Positions 12,657-21,920 of a stretch of 25,000 nucleotides of DNA are shown one piece after another. Source of the stretch: Anaeromyces robustus (lineage: Eukaryota; Neocallimastigomycota; Neocallimastigomycetes; Neocallimastigales; Neocallimastigaceae); NCBI GenBank assembly GCA_002104895.1, contig MCFG01000001.1, positions 1 to 25,000 of the forward strand, given 5' to 3'. The notes beneath the pieces were generated by a model that saw only the letters and a program-made list of their open reading frames with translations, made no database searches and had not been told where the DNA came from. A program made the translations under genes and the position numbers. Position 1 is the stretch's first letter. Every line of letters begins with the position of its first letter.

Positions 12657-12738
12657 ATATTTCTTTATACTTTATTCTTTACCTTTTTATTTTTTTATTA
12701 TTATAATTTTTATTTAGGATTGCTTCCAGCACTTCAAC
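11942..12738 (+). other. LINE 5' leader with hairpins and an internal A38 tract
   Basis: Non-coding leader before the first start codon of the main frame. Perfect inverted repeats are at 12015-12025/12033-12043 (11-bp stem, 7-nt loop), 12114-12122/12129-12137 (9-bp stem, 6-nt loop) and 11952-11957/11968-11973 (6-bp stem), the last enclosed by CCCT 11943-11946 and AGGG 11976-11979. A 24-bp segment is repeated with three mismatches at 12047-12070 and 12224-12247. An uninterrupted A run of 38 lies at 12616-12653. The leader ends in a T-rich stretch with TTTTTATTTAG just before GATTGC, which resembles a splice acceptor. The leader probably drives transcription of the element. Confidence 0.6.
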
Positions 12739-15700
12739 ATGAATTCTTCAAACTCTACTAATCATCAGTTATTGCGTCGTGGGTTACGATGTCATGGTTA
12801 TCTTGAACAGGAATTTGTTCTTCTTTTCATTCATGACTTACAAACTTGGACTATTAGTAGATTGTTGGATTTTCTTAGTAAACATATATCTAATATCAAC
12901 AACATCATTCATGGCATATCCAAACATTTCATTCCAAACGTAGAGAATTACTTTATAATCAGAGTTAACTATGAAGACCCTAATACCCATCTTAAACTCA
13001 TTAAATTGATAACCCAAAAACTACCTGTATCCAAGATTAAATGGTGTATTACCAATAAAATTCGTAGAGCTAAACTAGTCAACCCTCGTATTCAAAGAAT
13101 TGCTAATAATGTTCTTTCACCTCTCAATACCGAGTTTTATAAACATTTAAATCGTAGCTCACCATTCTTTAACCTTTGTGTTAATTGGAACATAAATGGC
13201 TGGAACAGTGAAAAACGAGATGGCCTCTTATATTTCAATCATATTTTCAAACCGATATGTATCTGCCTCCAAGAAGTTGGTAACAGTAAATATCTTCAAG
13301 ATCACAACGTAAAATTCCCCTTTCTTAACAATTATAAATCTTTACTCAGAAGAGCTGATCCATTAATCCCTCACATGGGAGGCCTCTGTATATGTGTTCA
13401 TTCATCTTGCTCCTTTTACTCGGATCCCTTTGAATACCAGTATATTATTTCTGTCAATATTGCATCCTTTTGGAGTTCTACTTGTTCAATTGGTAATGTT
13501 TATGTACCAGTGGCTGCCCAAAAACTTCATAGGGATAAAGCTATTTTAGAAATTAAAAAATGGTTAAATTCGCGTAAAAAAGATAAACCAGCCATCCTTG
13601 TTGGAGACTTTAATATGAAGAAAAATCAACTTTCTTCTATTATTTCCAATCTCTCTCAACATTGGACTATTATGGACATGGTTGGTCCTCAATATACAAG
13701 AGTTTCTGGACTTCATCGATCATGCATTGACTTTGCTATTATCAATGATACTTTGTTTGAACATATTAATAAAATTTCAGCTTGCAATTCTTTCCTTAAC
13801 ATCTCTGATCATCTTCCTATTCTAATTTCCTGTAACAAGAAGACTTCAGATGATTTCACTTCCCCTCCCCCGTCTAAAACTTTCAAATGGTCAAGAGAAG
13901 TATGTAAATCTAATGATAAAAAAATCGCTCTTCACAACTCCTTTTCTATTTTAGCCGAGGAATTTAATTCTAATAATCTTTCCACTGACGAGATGCTATC
14001 AAAATTTGTGCAAACTTCTAATAAAGTAGGAGATAGTATCAAGGCTCGTATTCCATCTAACCTTCAGGGTTCCTCATTTCACTGCCCTCACTATATCAAG
14101 AAGCTCTCTCACGAAAAGCATATCATGTATACTAAAATCAAAAATTTTTCCATCAACCACGATGCTTCAAATATCTCCGAATTTCTTAAACTATGTGACT
14201 CCTATAATAAAATGTGTGCAAATATTAAATCAATCAAAAAGAACATTAGAAAGAATCTCTTTCTGAACTCTGTTAAATCTGTTTGTGATGATTTTGTAAA
14301 CAAAAACATTAGGAAAGGTTGGCAAGGCTTACATAAAATAGCCAAACCATCTTTTTCTACCTCTCCCCCCCTTGATGTCATCAAAGATAGCAATGGTAGC
14401 CTTCTTTTTTCAAAGGAGGATAAGCTTCGTCGCTTTGCTGAACACTATGAACTCTTAGCTTCTGATGTTACTGGTCATAGTCTTAACAAAGAATTTTGGG
14501 AAAATAAATTTGGACCTCCTCCTCCAAACTCGTCTGAATGGAATATCAATGGTCCTATTACTATTCCTGAAATTTACGAAACTGTTTCTTCCTTGAAAAA
14601 TAATAAAGCTCCAGGTCCTGATGGTATTCCTCCTGAATTTTTCAAAGCTTTCTTTTGTGAATATTCGTCCAATAATAATCAACCTAACAATCAGACAAAC
14701 CCCTCCAACCCCGTTATTCCTGATTCTATTAGATGCCTTGAATTATTATTTAATAGAATTTGGGATGGTGATTTCCCGTCTGAATGGAATTCTGCATCGA
14801 TCATTTCTATTCCTAAAAAAGGAGACCTTTCTGATTGTAACAACTATAGAGGAATTTCTCTGATTAACGTCAGTATAAAGATCATTACAAAGATTATCAC
14901 TTACAGAATTACTAATTATGCACTTAAACATAATTTTATCCGTCCAGAACAGTTTGGTTTCCGTTATAAAGAAGAATGCATCAGTCTTTACATATCAATC
15001 CGTGAAATATGTCAAAGAAGAGCTTTTCTTAATCAATTTACTTACCTTGCTTTTCTTGATTTGAAAAAAGCCTACGATTCTGTCCCTATTTACAATATTA
15101 TAACAAAATTAAACAATCTTGGTATACGTGGTAAATGCCTCAATTTTATTACTAACCTTTACCTTACCTCGAAAGCTCGTGTCTCACTGAATAATCAACT
15201 TTCAAATGAATTCCCTATAAACCGTGGTGTTCGCCAAGGCTGCCCTTTATCCCCAATTTTATTCAATTTATTCATTAATGATATTTTGAATAATTGTTCC
15301 AACTATGGAGTTTCATGTGGTAGTTCAATCTGTTGTGGTGGTCTCTTTGCTGATGACATTGTTCTCATTGCTCCTACCAAGAGTAAACTCAGAGCACTTT
15401 TATCTCGTGTACACGATTGGGCCAAAACCAACGAAATGACCTTTGGTATCAACAAATGTGCTACAATGGTTATTAAACCACTTAAGCTCTCTCTTCCTCA
15501 TAATTATTCTGACCCGACCTTCTTTCTAGGTATCAATAAAATTCCTAAAACATCTTCCTATAAATATCTTGGTATCCCTTTTGACAATTCTCTTTCCCTT
15601 AAACCTATCATTTCTAATCTTAATTCAAAACTTAACCTGACTATAAATTCATTCTCTCGTTTTCTCCTTAACCGCAACATCCCATTGGTTCTTAAACGAA

Positions 15701-15984
15701 GAATTTTTTCTTCCCATATTATCGGTATCTTAAATTACTATTCCCCCCTTTTAGGTTCAAATAAGACTAAAACCAAAAAAGCCCAATCTATATTTAATAG
15801 AGAATTATTTTGGAGTCTTGGACATAAAATCTATCATAAAATCTATCAACATCAACCCTTAACACATGTACCTATTCCATTTCTCGCGAATTTTGGTTCA
15901 TTCCCTTCTCAGCTATTTGTGCTATTGCTCAAATTCGTTGTTTTGATAAATGGGGAAAATCTTCTTGTATTATTAAAGAACTAA
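12739..15984 (+). CDS. LINE ORF: endonuclease and reverse transcriptase (main segment)
   Basis: 1081 residues in this frame. After an N-terminal extension of about 145 residues without a recognised domain comes an apurinic-type endonuclease (about 145-367). Its motifs are NWNINGW, LQEV, VGDFN, CIDFAI and SDHLPI. The reverse transcriptase follows (about 610-900), with APGPDGIP, YRGISLI, EQFGFR, FLDLKKAYDS, RGVRQGCPLSP and the catalytic FADD near 870-873. All of these look intact. The last 35 or so residues of this frame are out of register: the conserved continuation (SAICAIAQIRCFDKW) is found in another frame from about 15882, so one base appears to be missing near 15870-15885. The protein would nick target DNA and copy the element RNA at the nick. 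As it stands the product lacks the C-terminal zinc finger. Confidence 0.9.
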   Translation: MNSSNSTNHQLLRRGLRCHGYLEQEFVLLFIHDLQTWTISRLLDFLSKHISNINNIIHGISKHFIPNVENYFIIRVNYEDPNTHLKLIKLITQKLPVSKIKWCITNKIRRAKLVNPRIQRIANNVLSPLNTEFYKHLNRSSPFFNLCVNWNINGWNSEKRDGLLYFNHIFKPICICLQEVGNSKYLQDHNVKFPFLNNYKSLLRRADPLIPHMGGLCICVHSSCSFYSDPFEYQYIISVNIASFWSSTCSIGNVYVPVAAQKLHRDKAILEIKKWLNSRKKDKPAILVGDFNMKKNQLSSIISNLSQHWTIMDMVGPQYTRVSGLHRSCIDFAIINDTLFEHINKISACNSFLNISDHLPILISCNKKTSDDFTSPPPSKTFKWSREVCKSNDKKIALHNSFSILAEEFNSNNLSTDEMLSKFVQTSNKVGDSIKARIPSNLQGSSFHCPHYIKKLSHEKHIMYTKIKNFSINHDASNISEFLKLCDSYNKMCANIKSIKKNIRKNLFLNSVKSVCDDFVNKNIRKGWQGLHKIAKPSFSTSPPLDVIKDSNGSLLFSKEDKLRRFAEHYELLASDVTGHSLNKEFWENKFGPPPPNSSEWNINGPITIPEIYETVSSLKNNKAPGPDGIPPEFFKAFFCEYSSNNNQPNNQTNPSNPVIPDSIRCLELLFNRIWDGDFPSEWNSASIISIPKKGDLSDCNNYRGISLINVSIKIITKIITYRITNYALKHNFIRPEQFGFRYKEECISLYISIREICQRRAFLNQFTYLAFLDLKKAYDSVPIYNIITKLNNLGIRGKCLNFITNLYLTSKARVSLNNQLSNEFPINRGVRQGCPLSPILFNLFINDILNNCSNYGVSCGSSICCGGLFADDIVLIAPTKSKLRALLSRVHDWAKTNEMTFGINKCATMVIKPLKLSLPHNYSDPTFFLGINKIPKTSSYKYLGIPFDNSLSLKPIISNLNSKLNLTINSFSRFLLNRNIPLVLKRRIFSSHIIGILNYYSPLLGSNKTKTKKAQSIFNRELFWSLGHKIYHKIYQHQPLTHVPIPFLANFGSFPSQLFVLLLKFVVLINGENLLVLLKN

Positions 15985-16093
15985 TCACAAATATTCCTAC
16001 TATGCCTTATTATTATTCATGGACTAAAGAATCTCGTACCCTAAAAAAGAAATTATCAGGTCTTACTAAAGAGAAATTATTGATAAGTATATA
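15867..16093 (+). pseudogene. LINE ORF middle segment in a shifted frame
   Basis: Between the main frame and the 3' segment the LINE protein continues in a third register, open to a TAA at 16091-16093, with residues such as CFDKWGKSS and YYYSWTKESR. It is joined to neither side in frame. The two breaks, near 15870-15885 and 16078-16084, are each equivalent to a loss of one base. They may be real mutations that disable this copy, or consensus errors of the assembly. Confidence 0.7.
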
Positions 16094-16102
16094 ACTAGAG
16101 AT

Positions 16103-16822
16103 GTGCTAACAAAAAATCCAGCTAAAAGAGCTTCTATATACTTGGAATGTAAATATGGACCTTCTAAAGATATACAGAATCTTGCTTTATCATACCCCCA
16201 ATACCAACTGGGGTTCTTCTGGATTATGAGAATACGCAGCGGTTTTCAGTTTAACTATAAGTTTCTACTTAAAGGTAAGTCTTCACTTGAAAACTTTCCT
16301 ACTTGCTGCCCTTGCTGTGGTGAAAAAACGCAAAGTTTCTCTCATTGGATATTCAATTGTAAGGCCTTTGAACAGGATAGAAATACTTTTATTAAACACA
16401 ATGTTGACTTAAACTCGAAGTTCACCCAAATTAATCGAACTAACTCACTGGGATTTTCTGAGGACTTAGACGAAGATTTTGAAAATAATATATATTACTT
16501 GATGCTTAACACTTTCCTTGATGGGTGTTATGCATTTGATAAACTAGATATTAAGAGGGAACGGAGATGGTGGCGTGGACAACTTTTCAAAGGTTCACCC
16601 GAGTCTCCTGTTCCGTATATTGTGGGTCTGTCGCATTTTCTTACTGTTGTCATGCCAATTGTGAATATTTCCTTTCGGATTCTTCTTAATTGGTATAATA
16701 ACAATAAGAACACTCCGGGCGGCTTCAAGGGCGTCGACGTCGAAAAGATAAGGCATGGAATTTATTCCGACACGGATTCGAATGGTATCTCATTCGTTGA
16801 ATGGGAGAGGTTAGAAGTTTAA
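16103..16822 (+). CDS. LINE ORF 3' segment: CCHC zinc finger and C-terminal tail
   Basis: 239 codons counted from a GTG at 16103, but this is not a real start: the frame is open upstream (DKYITRD precedes it) and belongs to the same LINE protein. Residues 69-86 form C-x2-C-x8-H-x4-C (within CCPCCGEKTQSFSHWIFNC), the nucleic-acid-binding finger found after the reverse transcriptase in many LINEs. The tail is rich in aromatic and basic residues. No RNase H motif is seen. The TAA stop is at 16820-16822, about 170 bp before the A tail. The segment would be translated only if the upstream frameshifts were absent or bypassed. Confidence 0.8.
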   Translation: MLTKNPAKRASIYLECKYGPSKDIQNLALSYPQYQLGFFWIMRIRSGFQFNYKFLLKGKSSLENFPTCCPCCGEKTQSFSHWIFNCKAFEQDRNTFIKHNVDLNSKFTQINRTNSLGFSEDLDEDFENNIYYLMLNTFLDGCYAFDKLDIKRERRWWRGQLFKGSPESPVPYIVGLSHFLTVVMPIVNISFRILLNWYNNNKNTPGGFKGVDVEKIRHGIYSDTDSNGISFVEWERLEV

Positions 16823-16972
16823 CTTCTTTCCTTTTTTTTTATTTAATATTTTAATTTGATTAATATCTGTAATAAATTTTATTTATTTTTTGTATCTTTT
16901 ATTACTTGTATTTAATTTACATTTCATGTAATATTTATGTCACATGTATGTTTATTTTAAATTAATAATATA

Positions 16973-16978
16973 AATAAA
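16973..16978 (+). terminator. Poly(A) signal of the LINE
   Basis: AATAAA, ending 15 nt before the start of the A tail at 16994. This is the usual spacing for a polyadenylation signal and agrees with the tail being copied from a polyadenylated RNA. Confidence 0.65.
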
Positions 16979-16990
16979 GATTAATCCTAG

Positions 16991-17040
<50 letters not shown>

Positions 17041-17043
<3 letters not shown>

Positions 17044-17051
17044 TATTTGTG
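17041..17051. repeat. 3' target site duplication of the LINE (11 bp)
   Basis: TATTATTTGTG directly after the A tail; identical to 11931-11941. Confidence 0.85.
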
Positions 17052-17415
17052 AAAATAATTTTGAAAATATATATAATTTGAAATGTTATTTATGATATAT
17101 TCCAAGAAAAATGCTTATTAATGCTAAAAATTTTTAAAAAGAATATTTTGTTAAAAAAAAATTCATAATTATAATAACTATTAAATTATTTAAGTTTTTA
17201 ATTGATGTTTTAAAGGAAATATTTAAATTTTTTTCTAGATAATGATATTATTAGTAATTTTAATAATTTTCTTTCAATAGAATAAATATTATTATAATTT
17301 ACGCTTAAATGATCTCCTATATTTTGTTACAGTGATATATATTTAGTAATATTATAGTTTTTTTAAAAAAATTTTTTTCTTATTATTAATTCAAGGATTA
17401 ATATTCCTGTTTTTT

Positions 17416-17540
17416 AAAGGATTATTAATAATCTAATATTCTTTTTTTTAAAGGATTAATAATAATCTAATATTCTTTTAAAGGATTAATAATAATCTAA
17501 TATTCTTTTAAAGGATTAATAATAATATAATATTTTTTTA
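17416..17540. repeat. 30-bp tandem repeat, four copies
   Basis: Units begin AAAGGATTAATAATAATC and end TAATATTCTTTT. The AAAGG landmarks are at 17416, 17450, 17480 and 17510, so the period is 34, then 30, then 30 bp. Each unit contains the small palindrome GATTAATAATAATC. Confidence 0.85.
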
Positions 17541-17646
17541 GTAAAAAACAAAAAATTTTAATTTGAAAATAGGTATTACAAGAATTAATGATATTATATA
17601 GAAATACAATAATGTATTAATAATAACAATGAGAATACTGTATTTA

Positions 17647-17698
17647 TTGATTGATTAAAATTAATTATTATATTAATTAATCAAATCAATCGATCAAG
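17647..17698. repeat. Imperfect palindrome
   Basis: TTGATTGATTAAAATTAATTA on the left is matched, with a few mismatches and one small bulge, by TAATTAATCAAATCAATCGA on the right around a short A+T centre. It could form a long hairpin. No function is implied. Confidence 0.5.
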
Positions 17699-19542
17699 AA
17701 ATATATCTATATTTGTTTATCGGTATTAACTTTAAATGAAAATTGAAAATAAATAATTAATAACATAATTAATAATATATTGCACATAAGAATATCATCA
17801 ACAACAACAACAACAACAATAATAATATTATATAAACATTAAACATTTAAATATTAAATTAACAAAAATTAACAAAAGGACGTATTATACATATTTGTTT
17901 TTAATTATTAATATTAATATAATAAATTTTGATTTAAATAAGCATAAATATATATAAATTCTAATAGTTAATAAAATGATTATGTATTATTCCTTACATT
18001 GTGTTTACTGTAATTAAAGTTTCAGTAGAAAGAACATTTTATTGTTATAATTATTATCGTTATTATTATTTTGTTATGTAGACCATGATAATCAATTATT
18101 GATTTCATTTTATTGGTTAAACATATATATAAAAAATCCAAGAAAAAAAACAAAAAAATTTTAATTTTTATATATCAAAATCAAAATGTAATTAACTTTT
18201 GTGAAAAATATTGATTAAAAATAAAAAAATAAAAAGAGTATATCAATGTTTGTTAATATTCAGTATTCAATATTGATTTATTATTATGTAAAGTACTTAT
18301 TAATGCTAATTATTTTTAATTTTTCATAGTGTATTATTTCAATGTTATATTTTAAATTAATATAAATCATTTTTAATTCAAATGATTAAATAAAAATGAC
18401 TTTTAATAATAAAATAGAAAAAAAAATTTTTTTATTTATATAAACATATAATCATATAAACATTTTATAACAATGAAACAATGAAAAAAACAATATAAAA
18501 TATAGGAAAATAAAACAAAAAAATAATAAACTAATGACATGAAAAATTAATAAACTAATAATTAAAGTTATTATTTATATAAATCTAATATTAAATGTTT
18601 TATTTGAATCATCATTTTTTAATTTAAATATTTACTTTTTAATAACTTAATAATCATATTAATTTAGATTATAAACTTTATTAATTATAATATTTTTAAA
18701 ATAATTAATTTATTAAATAATTTTAATTAATAATATTTTACAAATTTTTTAAGTGCTTTGCTTTTAAATTAATTTTTTTTTATTTTTTTTTTTTTTTTTT
18801 TAATTTATTAATCATGTTGATATTAAATCAAATTTATAATTTTTATATGATAATTGTGAAACATAAATAATGAAGAAGAAACAATATGCAAATAATTGAT
18901 ATTATTATAGTTTTATCATTTTTTTTTTAATAATATTAAGGAAATGAAACATAAGACCATTTTTAATATTTTAGGGAAAATAAATATAAGAGAAATATAA
19001 AAATAAAAATAATAAATATATTAAAAAAAATATGCGGTTATGTATAATATTTATATATAATAAAGTTTTTGTGATATTGACGATAACAATTTAATACATT
19101 GTTATATATATATTTTTTTAACAAAAATAACATAATTTATATCACAATCATATTATAGTTTTTTAATTTTTTAATCAGATTTATAATATATATATTATAA
19201 ATAGGAAGTAAATAATTATAATAATTTGTTAATAATAGTTAAAATATAATATCTTTTATTGTTTATTCTTCTTTATTATTTTAATTTTCTTATCATTTTT
19301 AAATATGTAACCCATACAATTATATACAAAAAACATTTCATTTCATTTATTATTTAATTAAAAAAAAGGATTTATGAATAAAAAATTAAATGAAAAAGGA
19401 TATTATATTAATTATCTCATTTAATTAAAAAAAAAAAAAAAAAAACGATATTTTTTTAAAAATTATTATTTCTAATTTATTATTATAATAAAAAATGTGT
19501 TATTAATAATTATAATACTATAATTTATTATGTATAAAAAAA

Positions 19543-19554
19543 TATATAAAGGAC
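19543..19554 (+). promoter_or_regulatory. Probable TATA box of the CE4 gene
   Basis: TATATAAAGGAC, 267 bases before the ATG at 19810 and nearly the same as TATATAAGG at 9286-9294, which lies at a similar distance before the starch-binding protein gene. Confidence 0.4.
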
Positions 19555-19809
19555 ATTTTTTCTTTTAAATTTTTTTAAATTTAATAAATAAAATTATATA
19601 TATATATATTTCATATATATAAATATATTTATTATTATAAAAATTATATAAATTGTATAACAGTCCTTTAATAAATTTGCTTTAGATTATTTTTACCTTT
19701 AAAAAAAAGTAAAATATTATTCTATTATTTATAATAATATTATATTATATATATATATAAATTAATAAAAATATTTTCTTTTATTCATTTTTAATATTTA
19801 TAGAACAAA

Positions 19810-20874
19810 ATGAAAACATTAAGTTTAGTTTTTGCTGGATTAGCTTCTTTAAGTTTAGTTAATATCACTTATGCCTGTGGAGGTGCTTGGGCACAATGTG
19901 GAGGGTAAATATATACATAAATGTATATTAATTAATAAATAAATATAAATATGATTATAATTATTATCTTAATCTAATTAAAATATAAATAAATTGTTTC
20001 TATAATTATTAGTACTGGTTTCCAAGGTGAAGCTTGTTGTACTTCTGGTTATACTTGTGTAAAACAAAATGAATGGTATTCACAATGTCAACCAGGTTCT
20101 AGTGGCGGTAGCAACAATAACAACAACAATAATAATAACAACAACAACAACAACAATAATAATAATAATAATAATAGTAATAATAATAATAATAATAATG
20201 GAGGTTCTTCAAATTATCCAAAAGGTTCTAATCTCCAATTTTACACTCAATGTAAAAAACCAATGACATGGGCTATGACTTATGATGATGGACCAACTGA
20301 ATTTGCTGATGCTATTTTAGATCTTTTAAAACAAAAGAATATTAAAGCTACTTTCTTTGTTTTAGGTAATATGTATATGAATATCAATAGTCCAGATTGG
20401 TCAAGACTTGTTAAAAGAATGTATAATGAAGGTCATGTTGTTGGTAGTCATACTTTTAGTCACAATGATTTAACTCAACTTTCATATCAACAAATTATTG
20501 ATGAAATGAAAAAACTTGAAGATGGTGTTTACAAAGCTATTGGTAAAAAACCAGCCTTTATGCGTCCACCCTATGGTTCTGGTAATGGTAATCAAAATGT
20601 TATGAATGCTCTTAAAGCTGCTGGTTATACTGCTGCAATTAATTGGAATGTTGATCCAATGGATTACAGTAATGGTGGTGATATTAATTATGCTAAGCAA
20701 GTGATTAATCAAGCTAAAGGTAAACCAATTATTACTTTAAATCATTTAAAATATAGTGGTGCTACAAAAGATGGTATTATAGCTTTAGCTAAAGCTGAAA
20801 TTGATACTATGTTAGCTAATGGTTATACTCCAGTTACTATGGAAGAATGTCTTGGTATGAGTGCCTATCAATAA
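19810..20874 (+). CDS. Secreted CBM1 + CE4 (NodB) polysaccharide deacetylase, two exons
   Basis: Exons 19810-19904 and 20013-20874 are joined by a 108-nt GT-AG intron, phase 2, that splits a Gly codon inside the CBM1. This gives 318 residues. Residues 1-22 are a signal peptide ending TYA. CBM1 (about 23-58) has the cellulose-binding cysteine pattern with AQCGG, CCTSGYTC and NEWYSQC. The linker is Gly/Ser, then 21 Asn, Ser and 7 Asn. The NodB domain starts near residue 116 and keeps the CE4 motifs: TYDDGP (Asp123 base, Asp124 metal), HTFSH (His178, His182 metal), RPPYG (216-220), DPMDY (246-250) and LNH (274-276). CE4 enzymes remove N- or O-acetyl groups with a divalent metal. With a cellulose-binding module, acetylxylan esterase is more likely than chitin deacetylase, but the motifs do not decide. 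The start is supported by the signal peptide; a start at 20263 would lose everything before the catalytic domain. Confidence 0.92.
20113..20199 (+). repeat. Coding (AAY)n tract: poly-Asn linker of the CE4 protein
   Basis: Mixed AAC and AAT codons, interrupted by one AGT, encode the linker between CBM1 and the catalytic domain. The AAC/AAT mixture shows that it is older or better constrained than the pure AAT runs outside genes. Confidence 0.9.
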
Positions 20875-21360
20875 AGCAATTTATGATTTATGACATTAAT
20901 ACAATTCAAAAAAAATATTATAAATAAATAATAAATATATATATTATGTTGATCATATATTATAGAGTATATAAAGTATATATATATTATAATTTCTTAA
21001 AATAAATAATTATAATTATTGATAATTATAATTAAATATATATAAACAAAAAAAAAGTAATTATATTTATATTAAAAATATAAATAATAATAATAATAAT
21101 AATAATAATAGTAATAATAATAATCTTGAAGATTATTATATTATTATATATAAATATAAAAATTTTTTTCTTTAAATATAAACTAATACTAACAAAAAAA
21201 AATGAATATAGAAAAAAAGGTTAATTATTAAAAAGTTTTTCTTAAAAAATCTTTTTATATATTAATAGTTTATAGCTTATTTTATATTTATAAAAAAAAA
21301 AAGAAAAAAAAAAGATTTTTGATTTCTTATAATACATGTATATATACAATTTAAAATAAA

Positions 21361-21391
<31 letters not shown>

Positions 21392-21426
21392 TTATTTTAA
21401 ATGTAAGAAAACTTAAAAAACATTTA

Positions 21427-21429
<3 letters not shown>
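20875..21429. other. 3' flank of the CE4 gene and spacer
   Basis: A+T-rich DNA with an (AAT)n tract at 21083-21124 and an A run of about 26 at 21365-21390. No coding signal. Confidence 0.6.
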
Positions 21430-21476
<47 letters not shown>

Positions 21477-21544
21477 GATTTATGTTTGAATGAAAAATAA
21501 TAATAATAATAATAATAATAAAATAAATTTATGTTAGAAAGAAA

Positions 21545-21581
<37 letters not shown>

Positions 21582-21747
21582 TTATGTTTGAATGAAAAAT
21601 AATAATAATAATAATAAAAATAAATTTATGTTTGAATGAAAAATAATAATAATAATAAAAATAAATTTATGTTTGAATGAAAAATAATATTAATAATAAA
21701 AATAAATTTATTTTTGAATGAAAAATAATAATAATAATAATAATTAT
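21430..21747. repeat. Compound minisatellite: (AAT)n alternating with AATTTATGTTTGAATGAAA
   Basis: Six blocks, each an AAT run of decreasing length followed by AATTTATGTTTGAATGAAA or a close variant, starting near 21430 and ending before TTATTAACAGTC. AAATTTATGTTT also follows the (AAT)80 tract at 22751, which suggests that both arrays come from one repeat family. Confidence 0.85.
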
Positions 21748-21911
21748 TAACAGTCAGTTAATTGGGTTTAATATTACGTCAACTTTATTAATATATTTTT
21801 ATGATAAAGAGTTACAAATATCTAAATTTTATAAATTACATGCTTTTATATTCATACAATGTGGCTCATACATTAAATCTAATACAATACATTTTAATAC
21901 ATTTAACATTG

Positions 21912-21920
21912 TTAGAATAT
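21912..21920. repeat. Left 9-bp target site duplication of MITE copy 2
   Basis: TTAGAATAT, identical to 22485-22493 and in the same orientation. Confidence 0.6.

Larger units (their letters stand above)
11942..17040 (+). mobile_element. Full-length non-LTR retrotransposon (LINE), APE-type endonuclease, 5.1 kb
   Basis: The element begins TCCCTGGGATGG right after the 11-bp duplication and ends in 47 A (16994-17040) followed at once by the same 11 bp. It has a leader of about 800 bp and one main frame with an apurinic endonuclease domain, reverse transcriptase and a CCHC finger. The 3' region is short, with AATAAA 15 nt before the tail. This is the structure expected from target-primed reverse transcription of a full-length transcript. 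No separate gag-like ORF1 is visible. The intact duplication and long pure A tail argue for a recent insertion. Its base composition is richer in G+C than its surroundings. The clade cannot be fixed by eye; a fungal Tad-like or L1-like group is plausible. Confidence 0.9.
17052..19809. other. 2.8 kb A+T-rich spacer, no gene seen
   Basis: Low-complexity DNA with frequent stops in all frames. It contains a 30-bp tandem array at 17416-17540, an imperfect palindrome at 17647-17698, CAACAACAAC-type triplets near 17800, T20 and A20 runs near 18780 and 19430, and the promoter region of the CE4 gene at the right end. I found no open stretch with splice sites or a protein motif. Confidence 0.6.

Noticed and set aside
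12739-16822. Programmed frameshifting to join the LINE segments
   Set aside because: Two shifts in 200 bp without slippery heptamers or a clear downstream structure; mutation or assembly error explains them better.
20263-20874. The deacetylase as a 203-residue protein starting at 20263
   Set aside because: That Met lies inside the NodB domain; upstream in-frame sequence encodes the linker and, through a clean GT-AG intron, CBM1 and a signal peptide.
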